A stretch of DNA of 64,000 bases. It comes from CAVQCT01 sp964371785 (GTDB lineage: Bacteria > Zixibacteria > MSB-5A5 > GN15 > FEB-12). The stretch spans positions 248,001-312,000 of the forward strand of contig CAYJOL010000001.1 in NCBI GenBank assembly GCA_964371785.1. Direction: 5' to 3'. Below the pieces are notes generated by a model. That model ran no database searches, had not been told where the DNA came from, and saw only the letters and a list, made by a program, of their open reading frames with translations. A program made the position numbers and the translations under genes. Positions 44,108 through 52,100 of the stretch are shown here, in pieces. The stretch's first letter is position 1; each line of letters begins with the position of its first letter.

Positions 44108-44215
44108 TCAGCCGCCGACACCTAACCGCGGAAACACCTTGGTCACCAGGATAAGCCAAACGGCGATAAATACCGCGCCAAACAGCACATCATACCAATC
44201 CAAAGTATGCCTCAT
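44108..44215 (-). CDS. Possible 35-residue single-pass membrane protein
   Basis: A short frame from ATG 44215 to TGA 44108 encodes MRHTLDWYDVLFG followed by a textbook hydrophobic helix (AVFIAVWLILV) and a basic end (TKVFPRLG). The helix composition is hard to explain by chance in a non-coding stretch. There is no good ribosome site, so support is moderate. It lies alone in the gap between rhomboid and thioredoxin genes. The remaining parts of this gap (43964-44107 and 44216-44364) show no gene; an inverted repeat CATCTCCC/GGGAGATG sits at 44074-44092. Confidence 0.45.
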   Translation of the reverse strand: MRHTLDWYDVLFGAVFIAVWLILVTKVFPRLGVGG

Positions 44216-44364
44216 CTTTACAAGTTATACAAGCGGTCAATTCAATATACATCGGCGTCTAAATTATAAAAACGGAAAACTCAGCAGCCCGGTTCAATCA
44301 GAGCCTACGCGACTCTTTAATAGTGTCGGCGCAAGACAGTTGGGCCCAAGCTTCATTCTGATAA

Positions 44365-44396
44365 CAAAAAAGCCGGCTCGACAGTTCGAACCGGCT
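44365..44396 (-). terminator. Rho-independent terminator of trxA
   Basis: GCCGG and CCGGC arms (from 44372 to 44395) form a stem, interrupted by one C-A mismatch and continued by TCGA pairing. On the minus strand it ends in six T. It lies about 20 bases past the thioredoxin stop. Confidence 0.75.
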
Positions 44397-44418
44397 CGAA
44401 TTCGTCCAGGTGCGGCAT

Positions 44419-44745
44419 TTACGCAAGTACTTTAGAAAGACGGGCGGCCAATTGTGCCTTGGGCACGGCACCGATTACCTGGTCAACTATTTCGCCGTTT
44501 TTGAAAAACAGCAACGACGGAATCGACATGATATTGTATTTGCCGGCCGTCCGATTGTTGGCATCGACGTCGAGTTTCACCACTTTCAGTTTACCTTCGT
44601 ACTCACCGGCAATTTCTTCGAGAATCGGCGCAATCATTTTACACGGGCCGCACCAGGTCGCCCAGAAGTCCACGATAACCGGCTTATCAGCTTGAAGCAC
44701 TTCCTTTTCGAAAGTGTCGTCGGTTATGTCCATCGGTTTGCTCAT
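44419..44745 (-). CDS. trxA: Thioredoxin
   Basis: A 108-residue thiol-disulfide reductant with the active site WCGPC (C32 and C35) in VDFWATWCGPCKM, and the cis-Pro loop SIPSLLFF. I start at ATG 44745 (MSKPMD) because GGAGG sits exactly before it; the in-frame ATG at 44757 overlaps that ribosome site. Length is standard. It stands alone with its own terminator. The 219 bases up to the activase gene show no other gene. Confidence 0.95.
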   Translation of the reverse strand: MSKPMDITDDTFEKEVLQADKPVIVDFWATWCGPCKMIAPILEEIAGEYEGKLKVVKLDVDANNRTAGKYNIMSIPSLLFFKNGEIVDQVIGAVPKAQLAARLSKVLA

Positions 44746-44964
44746 GTATTCCTCCATTTATGTCTATTTGCTAAAGGTTTGCTCGTATAACGTCCGCGTT
44801 TACCTCTTGTTCCATATTCTTCCAACAATTCGATGTTCCACCCCGGAATCCGACTCCCAGAGCCAGAAACCAACATAAGGCTTCAGGCATCCGATGAAAA
44901 GCACAAAAAACGACGAATTGGAGCAGCCCCGTCATTTAGAATAAACCGATCGGACGCGTTCAGA

Positions 44965-47900
44965 TTATGGAATTTCGATCGGCTGGGTGACCGCTTTTTT
45001 GCGTCCCCGTTCCCAGGCCCTCACCTGCTCAGCAAACGCCTCTAATCTGGTTTCTTCGCCTGAATCGCGGAGTCCTTCGTAGCTGATATTCAGCCATGGT
45101 ACGCCCCCGAGGTCGTCCGAAATCCGGCGCGAAAGTGACGACACAACGGTTCCCGGCATACAGTTAAAGGGCATCGCGTTGACAATGCCGCAAGCACTTT
45201 CCCCTACCATCTCAAGAGCCTTTCCGATCGACAGAATCGCCTCACCCTTGTAGTCCATCGGCAAATACTTGGTGGCCATCTTCAGGATCTCGGCAACCGG
45301 GTAATCGATTCGAAGCGGATGGTATTTCGAGAAACTCCGAATAATCTTGTGCTCGTGTCGGTGTTGGACGAACAATTGTAGGGTAGAATCGACAACCCCG
45401 CGCAGGTCCAGATTTTGAGCGGCTTCGCGGCGATAAATGAGCGAGGTGTACAACGGCCATTCGGTAAAGGTCGACAGCCAGACTTCCATGCCGAGGCGCT
45501 CAAGTTTTTCTATCAGAAAATTGTTCGAGAAGCGATTATTACGAAGATAAATCTCGCCCACGACTCCAACCAACGTCCGGTGCTCGGTTCGCTTCGGTAC
45601 CGCCTTGAACGCTTCGGCCGCCTCGCCGGCCAGGTTTTCTAAAGACTCGTCATGGACAATGGCATAGTCCATTCGGTGGAGCAGCCGTAAATACAGCTTT
45701 TCAGTCTCCCCTGGGTTGATTTCATACGGACGAGTCTTGAACACCAACTTCTGGAGGCAGTCTATGAATACCATCGCGCGCCAGGCCGTCTTGCGGAACG
45801 GCGTACCTTCAAGCCCAAAGTCACCATAGCCATCTTCTGAGTTCGGTGAAAAGATAGGGATATCGGAATACCCCAGGTCATCCAGAATTATCCTGTGGAA
45901 CTGGCTATACAATCCAAACCGGCAGGGGCCATTGGCGCCGGGCATGAAAAAGACAGCTTTCTTCGGATCGAATCCGCTTGAACGAATCTTCTTGATCATA
46001 TCGCCGGTAGTGATTACACAGGGGAAACATTCTTTTCCGGATGTAAACTTCTTGCCATACTCAAGCGTCAGTTCATCGGGCTCATCCAGTACTTCAGCAT
46101 TCAACCCGTATCGTTCGAACGCTGAGCGCAACGCATAGGCGTGGTCGCACATGTTTGGAATATAGATGGTCTTCTCGAATGGCCGGTAGATGTCATCGGC
46201 GATCGTGAATTTCGTGACCGGCGGTTTGAAGCGATGAAAACGGAGCGAATCGATAAATGCCTCGCAGCGCGTGATCAAACCGGCATCGGCGGAGTGTTCG
46301 TCAAGCTCCAGTTGAAGATACGGTTTGCCGGTCATGGCACGACGGAAGAAGTGGCTGATAAACGAGTCCGGACCGCATCCGAACGAGGTGATATAGACGG
46401 CGAAAAGTTGCGGATGATTGCGGACATAGTCAGCCGCCGCGAGAAGTTTGCGACCATACCGCCAGTACATGAATGGGAATTCCGCATCACCCGCTCCGAT
46501 ATCCAGCATATCGACAGGAATCGCCTTGACCCCCAAATGCCGAATCTTGTCAGGAAGCTCAAGTGACAGCTTGCGGTCGTATCCATTATAAGGACGGCTG
46601 ACCACCACGAGCGCCTTTTCATCCGGTCCGAGCTCGGCGAGTATTCGCTTTCCTTCATCCAGCAGATTCTGTCGGTACATGCGATATGCCTTCACACCAG
46701 CATCGACCGCCCGGCTGAACTCCTTGTCCCCTATCTTTAAGTCGCTCTCGATCGCCTTCAAGCTATGCTTTAAGTTGTCGAGGCCATCACCCAATGAGAT
46801 AATACTATTTACGAACTTTACGCCTTCTTTTTTGAAATCGAAGCGGACGCGGAGTGAAGCCCCGATCGTCTGGACATAGGGACAGATATAAGCCCCGTTG
46901 TCGATGTCATCTGCCGTATCCATCACTTTTATAATGGAAGGCAGAAAAATAAGATCGACCTTCTTCTTTAAGAGGTTTGCTATGTGCCCGTAAACGATCT
47001 TGATCGGGTAACAGGTTTCAGCGCTGAACAGCTCCAGCGCTTCCTCGACTATCCGCTGGCTGGAGAGATCGGAATTGACGACCTCGTAGCCGGCTGACTC
47101 GAAAAATGCCCGCCAGAACGGGTAGTATTCCCAAAAGTGGAGCACGCGGGGAAGACCGACTTTGCCGCGTGATTTCTTCGGATGATCAAATTCCAAATAA
47201 CGTTTGAACAAGAGCTTCTGACGGGCCGCCGCATAGTCAAGTGGGAGCTTCTTACGTGCCGATTTGTCTACTTCGAATCGTTCACACCGTGCTCCATAGT
47301 AGAGCGGTTCTTCTCCCTCGATCATCACCTTGTGGATTTCGCACTGGTTGGAGCAGTCCTCGCACGGAAAAGTCTCAAGCTCGTATTTAAGACGGTAGAT
47401 GTCGAAGCCCTTGAAGGCAGTGTTGAAGCCTTCTCGGCCCAATTGCTCCTGAGCGAGAATCGCCGCCCCGATCGCCCCGGTAACATCATGATGCGGCGGC
47501 ACGGTGATGATTCGGCCGGTCAGTTTTTCAAATGCCGCGACCACTGCCTTATTCCACGCGACACCGCCCTGGAAGAATATGTGGTCGCCAATTCTCCGAT
47601 CCCCTACCACTTTTGTCAAGTAGTTGCTGGCAATGGAGTAAGCAAGCCCGGCTAAAAGGTCTTCTTTACCTGCTCCGGAGCGCTGGTGGGCCACCAGATC
47701 GGATTCCATGAATACTGTGCATCGCTCACCGCATCCGACCGGACACTTGGCGCAGAGGGCGTTGTCGCTGAATTCCGTTTCTATTCGGATATTCAGTTTC
47801 TCCGCCTGTTCCTGTAAAAACGATCCGGTGCCCGCGGCACAGGCCTTGTTCATCTCAAAATCGACAACGGCCTTGTTTTCAAGCGAAATGTATTTGGAAT

Positions 47901-49170
47901 CCTGTCCGCCGATTTCGAATATCGTGTCAACAGTCGGGTCGATATCAACCGCCGCGGTCGCCTGAGCTGTTATCTCGTTTCGGACGATATCGGCGCCAAT
48001 CAGATCACCGATGAGATATCTTCCGGAACCGGTGCTTCCGACCGCTTTGACAACCACCCGGTCACCGACTTCGTTAGCGATCTCTTCCAATCCGCGGCGG
48101 ACGGCGTCGATGGGCCTCCCCTCGGTCATCAGATAGCGGCGGGCAATCACATTGTGGTCTTTGTCTATAAGCACCAGATTGGTCGAAAGTGAACCTATAT
48201 CTACACCGAGGAAGACTTCGAGATTATCCACATGCTGAGGCCGATCAGCGAGCGTGATGTCGTAGTATTTGTTGTCCGGATGGTCAAACGAGAGTGCCTC
48301 CCGCCCCGAATGCGCAACCCGCTTGAAGGAGAGATACTGCTGGATTTTTTCAATCTCAAAGTGAACATTGGATTGAGTTTCAGTCATAGCCAGCCTGGCC
48401 GCACCGACCGCGCCGACCACATTGTAATGCTCCGGAACAACCAGCTCTCCCGGCGCCAGATCGAGGATATCCGTAAATGCACGGACCATGCCGGGATTAG
48501 CCGCCACCCCGCCCTCGAATGCCACCGGTCGGTCAAATTTCTTTCCCCGTGCGATTGAGCTTTTGAAATTTCGGGCGACCGCATAACACAGCCCGGCGAC
48601 AATATCGTAATCCGGGGTGGCGATCTGCTGGAGATGGATCATGTCGGACTTGGCGAACACGGAGCATCGCCCGGCTATACGCGGCGGATTCTTGGATTTC
48701 AACGCCAACTGACCGAATTCTTCCTCGATCGATATCTTCAATCGGCCCGCCTGCTGGTCCAGAAACGAGCCGGTGCCGGCCGCACACTGGGCATTCATCG
48801 CGAAATCACGCACCGTGCGCTGGTCGGAATCAAGCTGGATGAATTTGGAGTCCTCACCGCCCATCTCGATGACGGTGCGGATATGTGGAGCAATCATGAA
48901 ATTGCCGTGGGCGATCGCGGCGATCTCGCCGAAGAACTTCCCGCCCAGTATTGATTGCGCAGTTTTGCCTCCGATTCCGGTCAGGCCGAGCTTAATCGGA
49001 GCTCCCTGCAATTCCGGAAAATTCTGTTGGAGTAGCTCATACAGGGTGAGAAACGGACCGGATTGGAAACGCCGATAGACAGTTCGGTCAAGTCTGCCGT
49101 CCTTGAGCAGCACGATCTTGACTGAGACGGAACCGATGTCTATGCCAAGCGCCAGACAACACTCTTCCAT
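44965..49170 (-). CDS. Giant acyl-CoA dehydratase activase-type protein: two ASKHA ATPase domains plus DUF2229 and HgdB-like region
   Basis: A 1401-residue cytoplasmic protein. Domain 1 (about 5-262) and domain 2 (about 318-580) are both BadF/HgdC-type ATPases, starting LGIDIGSVS and LGVDIGSLS. Each keeps the two Cys that bind the [4Fe-4S] cluster between subunits in activases: C129 (NAQCAAGTGSF) and C169 (GRCSVFA), then C444 (NKACAAGTGSF) and C484 (ERCTVFM). The DUF2229 region begins near 680 (GLPRVLHFWEYYPFW), and the remainder has many Cys (AETCYPIK, TSFGCGPDSF, GKECFPCV, FNCMPGT) and resembles dehydratase or double-cubane cluster subunits. Such ATP-driven electron-transfer proteins reach very low potentials in anaerobes. 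The substrate of this long form is unknown. It stands alone. Confidence 0.9.
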   Translation of the reverse strand: MEECCLALGIDIGSVSVKIVLLKDGRLDRTVYRRFQSGPFLTLYELLQQNFPELQGAPIKLGLTGIGGKTAQSILGGKFFGEIAAIAHGNFMIAPHIRTVIEMGGEDSKFIQLDSDQRTVRDFAMNAQCAAGTGSFLDQQAGRLKISIEEEFGQLALKSKNPPRIAGRCSVFAKSDMIHLQQIATPDYDIVAGLCYAVARNFKSSIARGKKFDRPVAFEGGVAANPGMVRAFTDILDLAPGELVVPEHYNVVGAVGAARLAMTETQSNVHFEIEKIQQYLSFKRVAHSGREALSFDHPDNKYYDITLADRPQHVDNLEVFLGVDIGSLSTNLVLIDKDHNVIARRYLMTEGRPIDAVRRGLEEIANEVGDRVVVKAVGSTGSGRYLIGDLIGADIVRNEITAQATAAVDIDPTVDTIFEIGGQDSKYISLENKAVVDFEMNKACAAGTGSFLQEQAEKLNIRIETEFSDNALCAKCPVGCGERCTVFMESDLVAHQRSGAGKEDLLAGLAYSIASNYLTKVVGDRRIGDHIFFQGGVAWNKAVVAAFEKLTGRIITVPPHHDVTGAIGAAILAQEQLGREGFNTAFKGFDIYRLKYELETFPCEDCSNQCEIHKVMIEGEEPLYYGARCERFEVDKSARKKLPLDYAAARQKLLFKRYLEFDHPKKSRGKVGLPRVLHFWEYYPFWRAFFESAGYEVVNSDLSSQRIVEEALELFSAETCYPIKIVYGHIANLLKKKVDLIFLPSIIKVMDTADDIDNGAYICPYVQTIGASLRVRFDFKKEGVKFVNSIISLGDGLDNLKHSLKAIESDLKIGDKEFSRAVDAGVKAYRMYRQNLLDEGKRILAELGPDEKALVVVSRPYNGYDRKLSLELPDKIRHLGVKAIPVDMLDIGAGDAEFPFMYWRYGRKLLAAADYVRNHPQLFAVYITSFGCGPDSFISHFFRRAMTGKPYLQLELDEHSADAGLITRCEAFIDSLRFHRFKPPVTKFTIADDIYRPFEKTIYIPNMCDHAYALRSAFERYGLNAEVLDEPDELTLEYGKKFTSGKECFPCVITTGDMIKKIRSSGFDPKKAVFFMPGANGPCRFGLYSQFHRIILDDLGYSDIPIFSPNSEDGYGDFGLEGTPFRKTAWRAMVFIDCLQKLVFKTRPYEINPGETEKLYLRLLHRMDYAIVHDESLENLAGEAAEAFKAVPKRTEHRTLVGVVGEIYLRNNRFSNNFLIEKLERLGMEVWLSTFTEWPLYTSLIYRREAAQNLDLRGVVDSTLQLFVQHRHEHKIIRSFSKYHPLRIDYPVAEILKMATKYLPMDYKGEAILSIGKALEMVGESACGIVNAMPFNCMPGTVVSSLSRRISDDLGGVPWLNISYEGLRDSGEETRLEAFAEQVRAWERGRKKAVTQPIEIP

Positions 49171-49338
49171 ATCTTAAAGTAACCGATTGCCTGATAAGTG
49201 ACGCAAGCGATTTCTTTTTGATCGGTTTTGTTCGGAAAGGTCAACAATCGGTCGACCGATGCGGGTCAATGTTTTCTTGGGCGTTGACATCCAGCAGTGA
49301 CAATCGTGAGTCATATTGACACCCAAGATGATGTCAAC
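49171..49338. promoter_or_regulatory. Repeated ACCGAT/ATCGGT boxes and long inverted repeat upstream of the activase gene
   Basis: The 339-base divergent gap (49171-49509) holds no gene. A perfect 14-bp palindrome ATCGGTCGACCGAT lies at 49247-49260. The same half-site recurs as ACCGAT at 49182-49187 and ATCGGT at 49221-49226. A TTGACC (-35-like, minus strand) touches the palindrome. GTTGACATC (49283-49291) and GATGTCAAC (49330-49338) form a 9-bp inverted repeat. This looks like an operator region for the activase gene; the regulator is unknown. Confidence 0.4.
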
Positions 49339-49462
49339 CTTCTGTATTCACCAATCTGCCTCAAGTAGGCTCAACCCCTGCCGGTTCATCGAAAGGACAA
49401 TGTCAGTTCACCAGCCACAACGAGTGCCCATTCAACATATTAACATTTGCTCGTGAAATCAG

Positions 49463-49490
49463 TTGTCTTTGCCCGATGATCCGATATATT
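49463..49490 (+). promoter_or_regulatory. Candidate housekeeping promoter for the dtd-to-rlmH run
   Basis: TTGTCT (49463-49468), a 16-base spacer and TATATT (49485-49490) resemble sigma-70 -35 and -10 boxes. The expected start would lie about 13 bases before the dtd ATG. Confidence 0.45.
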
Positions 49491-49509
49491 CGGGACTTAA
49501 GAAACGTCT

Positions 49510-49950
49510 ATGAAATTGATTCTACAAAGAACATCGGGCGTCGAGGTCTGGATCGATGGCCAACAGCACAGCAAAACCGGTCGTGGGCTGCTCGTTTTGA
49601 TGGGAACCAAGACCGGCGATAGTGAGGCGTCTTGCGCCTGGCTGGCCGAAAAAGCGGTCAATTTGCGGATATTCGAGGATGACGAAGGCAAGATGAATAG
49701 ATCGGCATTGGATATCGACGGAGAAATCATGATCGTCTCGCAATTCACACTCTATGCTGACAGCCGCAAGGGACGACGTCCCGCCTTTACCGACACACTG
49801 GAACCAGTGGCGGCCGAAAAGTTGTATGACCGTTTTGTGGAGCTGGTGCAGGCCTCCGGTCTGAAAGTCGGCACCGGTCGGTTCGGCGCCAAAATGGATG
49901 TGAGATTCAACAACGATGGCCCGGTGACAATAATTCTTGAGCACGAATAA
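49510..49950 (+). CDS. dtd: D-aminoacyl-tRNA deacylase
   Basis: A 146-residue enzyme that removes D-amino acids (and glycine from tRNA-Ala) from mischarged tRNA. The active-site signatures are SQFTLYAD (77-84) and the C-terminal NNDGPVTIILEH, the Gly-Pro motif that excludes L-amino acids. Length is standard. The ribosome site is weak. It overlaps the next gene, maf, by 14 bases. Confidence 0.95.
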   Translation: MKLILQRTSGVEVWIDGQQHSKTGRGLLVLMGTKTGDSEASCAWLAEKAVNLRIFEDDEGKMNRSALDIDGEIMIVSQFTLYADSRKGRRPAFTDTLEPVAAEKLYDRFVELVQASGLKVGTGRFGAKMDVRFNNDGPVTIILEHE

Positions 49951-50557
49951 CCCTCACCTCACCCGCCTCGCCCAGCGATACAAGTTGGTGCTCGGCTCTG
50001 GTTCTCCCCGCCGAGTCCAACTGCTGACCGAAACGGAAGTCAATTTCCGCCAGGTTATCCCGGATCTACACGAAGCTCAGCTTCCGGGTGAAGCACCGTA
50101 CGACTATGCTGTTCGCCTCGCGAGAGACAAAGCTCTCAGTGTCTCAGCCGAGACAGGCAAAGATGACTTGGTGATTGGCTGTGACACGATTGTCGTGCTG
50201 GATAACCAGGTACTTGAAAAGCCGCTTGATCGTCATGACGCGCTTCGTATCCTCTCAATTCTTTCCGGCAAGCAGCACGTAGTATGTACCGCGCTCGCGC
50301 TGGCCCGCCAAAATCAGCTTCTCGTCAGCGGTCGTGAGTTGACTAAAGTCTACTTTAATCCGGTCACAAAGCGCCAGATCGAAGAGTACATACAAACGGG
50401 CGAACCAGTGGACAAGGCCGGCGCTTACGGCATTCAGGGAATGGGGGCGTTTTTAGTTGACAGAATTGAGGGCAATCTTGATAATGTTATTGGCTTTCCA
50501 CGTAATCTTTTGGAGCAACTTGCCAGAGAGATTTTAGAACAACAACAAAGAAATTAG
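49937..50557 (+). CDS. maf: Maf-family nucleoside triphosphate pyrophosphatase
   Basis: A 206-residue house-cleaning enzyme that hydrolyses non-canonical nucleoside triphosphates. Diagnostic segments are LGSGSPRRVQLL, VIGCDTIVVLDNQVLEKP, AGAYGIQGMGAFLVDRIEGNLDNVIGFP. The DKAGAYGIQG pattern fits the dTTP/UTP-type (YhdE) subgroup. The frame opens at TTG 49937 inside dtd, with GG about 12 bases upstream; no later ATG precedes the conserved domain. Confidence 0.93.
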   Translation: MSTNNPHLTRLAQRYKLVLGSGSPRRVQLLTETEVNFRQVIPDLHEAQLPGEAPYDYAVRLARDKALSVSAETGKDDLVIGCDTIVVLDNQVLEKPLDRHDALRILSILSGKQHVVCTALALARQNQLLVSGRELTKVYFNPVTKRQIEEYIQTGEPVDKAGAYGIQGMGAFLVDRIEGNLDNVIGFPRNLLEQLAREILEQQQRN

Positions 50558-50567
50558 TCTGTTAGAT

Positions 50568-51515
50568 ATGAGCGACTTACGAAAGAAGTTTGGAGAACTG
50601 CTTAAACTCGAACGGGAACGCAAAGGGATTAAGCTTGAAGCTCTTGCCGAGCAGTTAAAGATTTCACTGACTTACCTTGAATCAATTGAGTCCGGAGATT
50701 TAAGAAATCTGCCTTCGGAATTATACTACGGTCTTTTCGCCAAGTCATACGCCGAATCGATCGGAGTTGATTACGCCGCTACCATGGACGCAATGAAAGC
50801 AGAGCTCGAGGAGCCTGCTGAAATCAAGGAGGCGGCTCCAAACGGAGCTCAGGGCAGAAAGAAAGTTCGCGAAGATAAAGCACCGGAAGAAGCACGTGAA
50901 CCAAAAAGTCCCGACGAAGGTTCGGGAATTCTGAAATGGTTACTGTATATCTTCGGTGGTCTCGCTCTGTTATTTGTCATTTTCCTGGTCATCAACCACT
51001 TCTTCTTTTCAACGAGGTCGACCTCGGAGGCGACGACACCGACCCAGTCGAATGTTACGACCGAGCAATCCGGTCAGTCCCAGGAGGACCTCGACGCGGC
51101 GGTGGCAAATTTCAATTGGGATGATACGCTGAGTTATGAGGTCCCTTCGAAGATTAAGCTTTCACTGGTTGCCGTCGACCAATCGTGGTCCACTATTGTG
51201 GCTGATGGCGATACGGCGCTGTTCAGGAATCTCATTCCGGGGCGTCAGTACGATGTCGAGGCGACATTCAGGATGCTGGTTTCAATCGGAATTCCGTCGG
51301 TTGTCAAAGTGACCCTGAATGGACAGCCGGTTGACCTCGCGGACCCACAGAGCGGCCGTATATCGCGAGTGGAGATTTCGCAGGCCAATTTACATCAATT
51401 TCTGGGCGGGCCCACATCCAGTGGCGATAAATCAATCGAACCGGGGGTAAACCAGACACCGGTGCAGCCGTCAGAAGACACGGTTAAGCACGGAGGGACG
51501 GGTGACGAGCATTAA
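50568..51515 (+). CDS. RodZ-like protein: N-terminal HTH, one TM helix, C-terminal DUF4115-type domain
   Basis: A 315-residue bitopic membrane protein. The N-terminal Xre-like HTH (GELLKLERERKGIKLEALAEQLKIS, TYLESIESGDL) matches RodZ, in which this domain binds MreB rather than DNA. A charged linker is followed by one helix (WLLYIFGGLALLFVIFLVI, about 125-145) and a periplasmic beta domain (PSKIKLSLVAVDQSWSTIVADGDTALF). RodZ supports rod shape, but no mre gene lies nearby, so the shape role is inference. It overlaps the next frame by 14 bases. Confidence 0.85.
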   Translation: MSDLRKKFGELLKLERERKGIKLEALAEQLKISLTYLESIESGDLRNLPSELYYGLFAKSYAESIGVDYAATMDAMKAELEEPAEIKEAAPNGAQGRKKVREDKAPEEAREPKSPDEGSGILKWLLYIFGGLALLFVIFLVINHFFFSTRSTSEATTPTQSNVTTEQSGQSQEDLDAAVANFNWDDTLSYEVPSKIKLSLVAVDQSWSTIVADGDTALFRNLIPGRQYDVEATFRMLVSIGIPSVVKVTLNGQPVDLADPQSGRISRVEISQANLHQFLGGPTSSGDKSIEPGVNQTPVQPSEDTVKHGGTGDEH

Positions 51516-52056
51516 GAATTTCTTGGCCAACATGAAAGTGCGGCAAATCGCTCGAAATATGCGGCCGGAGTCGGTGAGATTTCCGGAGGCGCTACAAAAT
51601 CCTCGTCACATTCTTGTCTGTTTACCCGGGGGCCTCAGAGAGCTGACTTTGGTCAAGCAGTTCCTGCCAGCTATCGCGGATCTTTTCAAGCCCGCGGATA
51701 TCGTGCTGTTGAGCATGCCCGGGGTAAGAGTGACGGATATTTTCCCGCGCAAAGGGTTTCAGATTCTCTCACCCTCGCCCGACCAGATTACCTGGTCCGG
51801 TCTTCCGAAGAAGAGCTATCTGGACATGCTCAGGGAACTCAAGATTGACCTCGTGCTTGACCTTAACTTTGAATCATCGCACTTCACTTCGAATATATTA
51901 CTGAGTTTTCCCAGAGCGGTCCGTATCGGCCGGGGGAACCATCGGGGCGAGCCTTATTATAATCTGGAGATCAAGACCAAGTATCTTCGCGATGAACGGA
52001 ATATTTATCGTTCCCTGCTGGATATTATCGGCGGGATCAAGAACTGCTCCAACTGA
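51502..52056 (+). CDS. Short GT9 (heptosyltransferase)-like protein, N-terminal half only
   Basis: A 184-residue protein from GTG 51502, with GGAGGG upstream. The pattern HILVCLPGGLRELTLVKQFLPAIADLF, then LKIDLVLDLNFESSHFTSNILLS, AVRIGRGNHRGEPYYNLEI resembles the acceptor-side Rossmann half of family 9 glycosyltransferases. The C-terminal nucleotide-sugar-binding half is absent, and the frame closes cleanly before smc with a 44-base gap. It is either a truncated enzyme or a repurposed single-domain protein. I place it only at fold level. Confidence 0.65.
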   Translation: MTSIKNFLANMKVRQIARNMRPESVRFPEALQNPRHILVCLPGGLRELTLVKQFLPAIADLFKPADIVLLSMPGVRVTDIFPRKGFQILSPSPDQITWSGLPKKSYLDMLRELKIDLVLDLNFESSHFTSNILLSFPRAVRIGRGNHRGEPYYNLEIKTKYLRDERNIYRSLLDIIGGIKNCSN

Positions 52057-52100
52057 TTGACGATTGAACCTGTGAGCAGCTGAGAACATTTGGAGGATAT

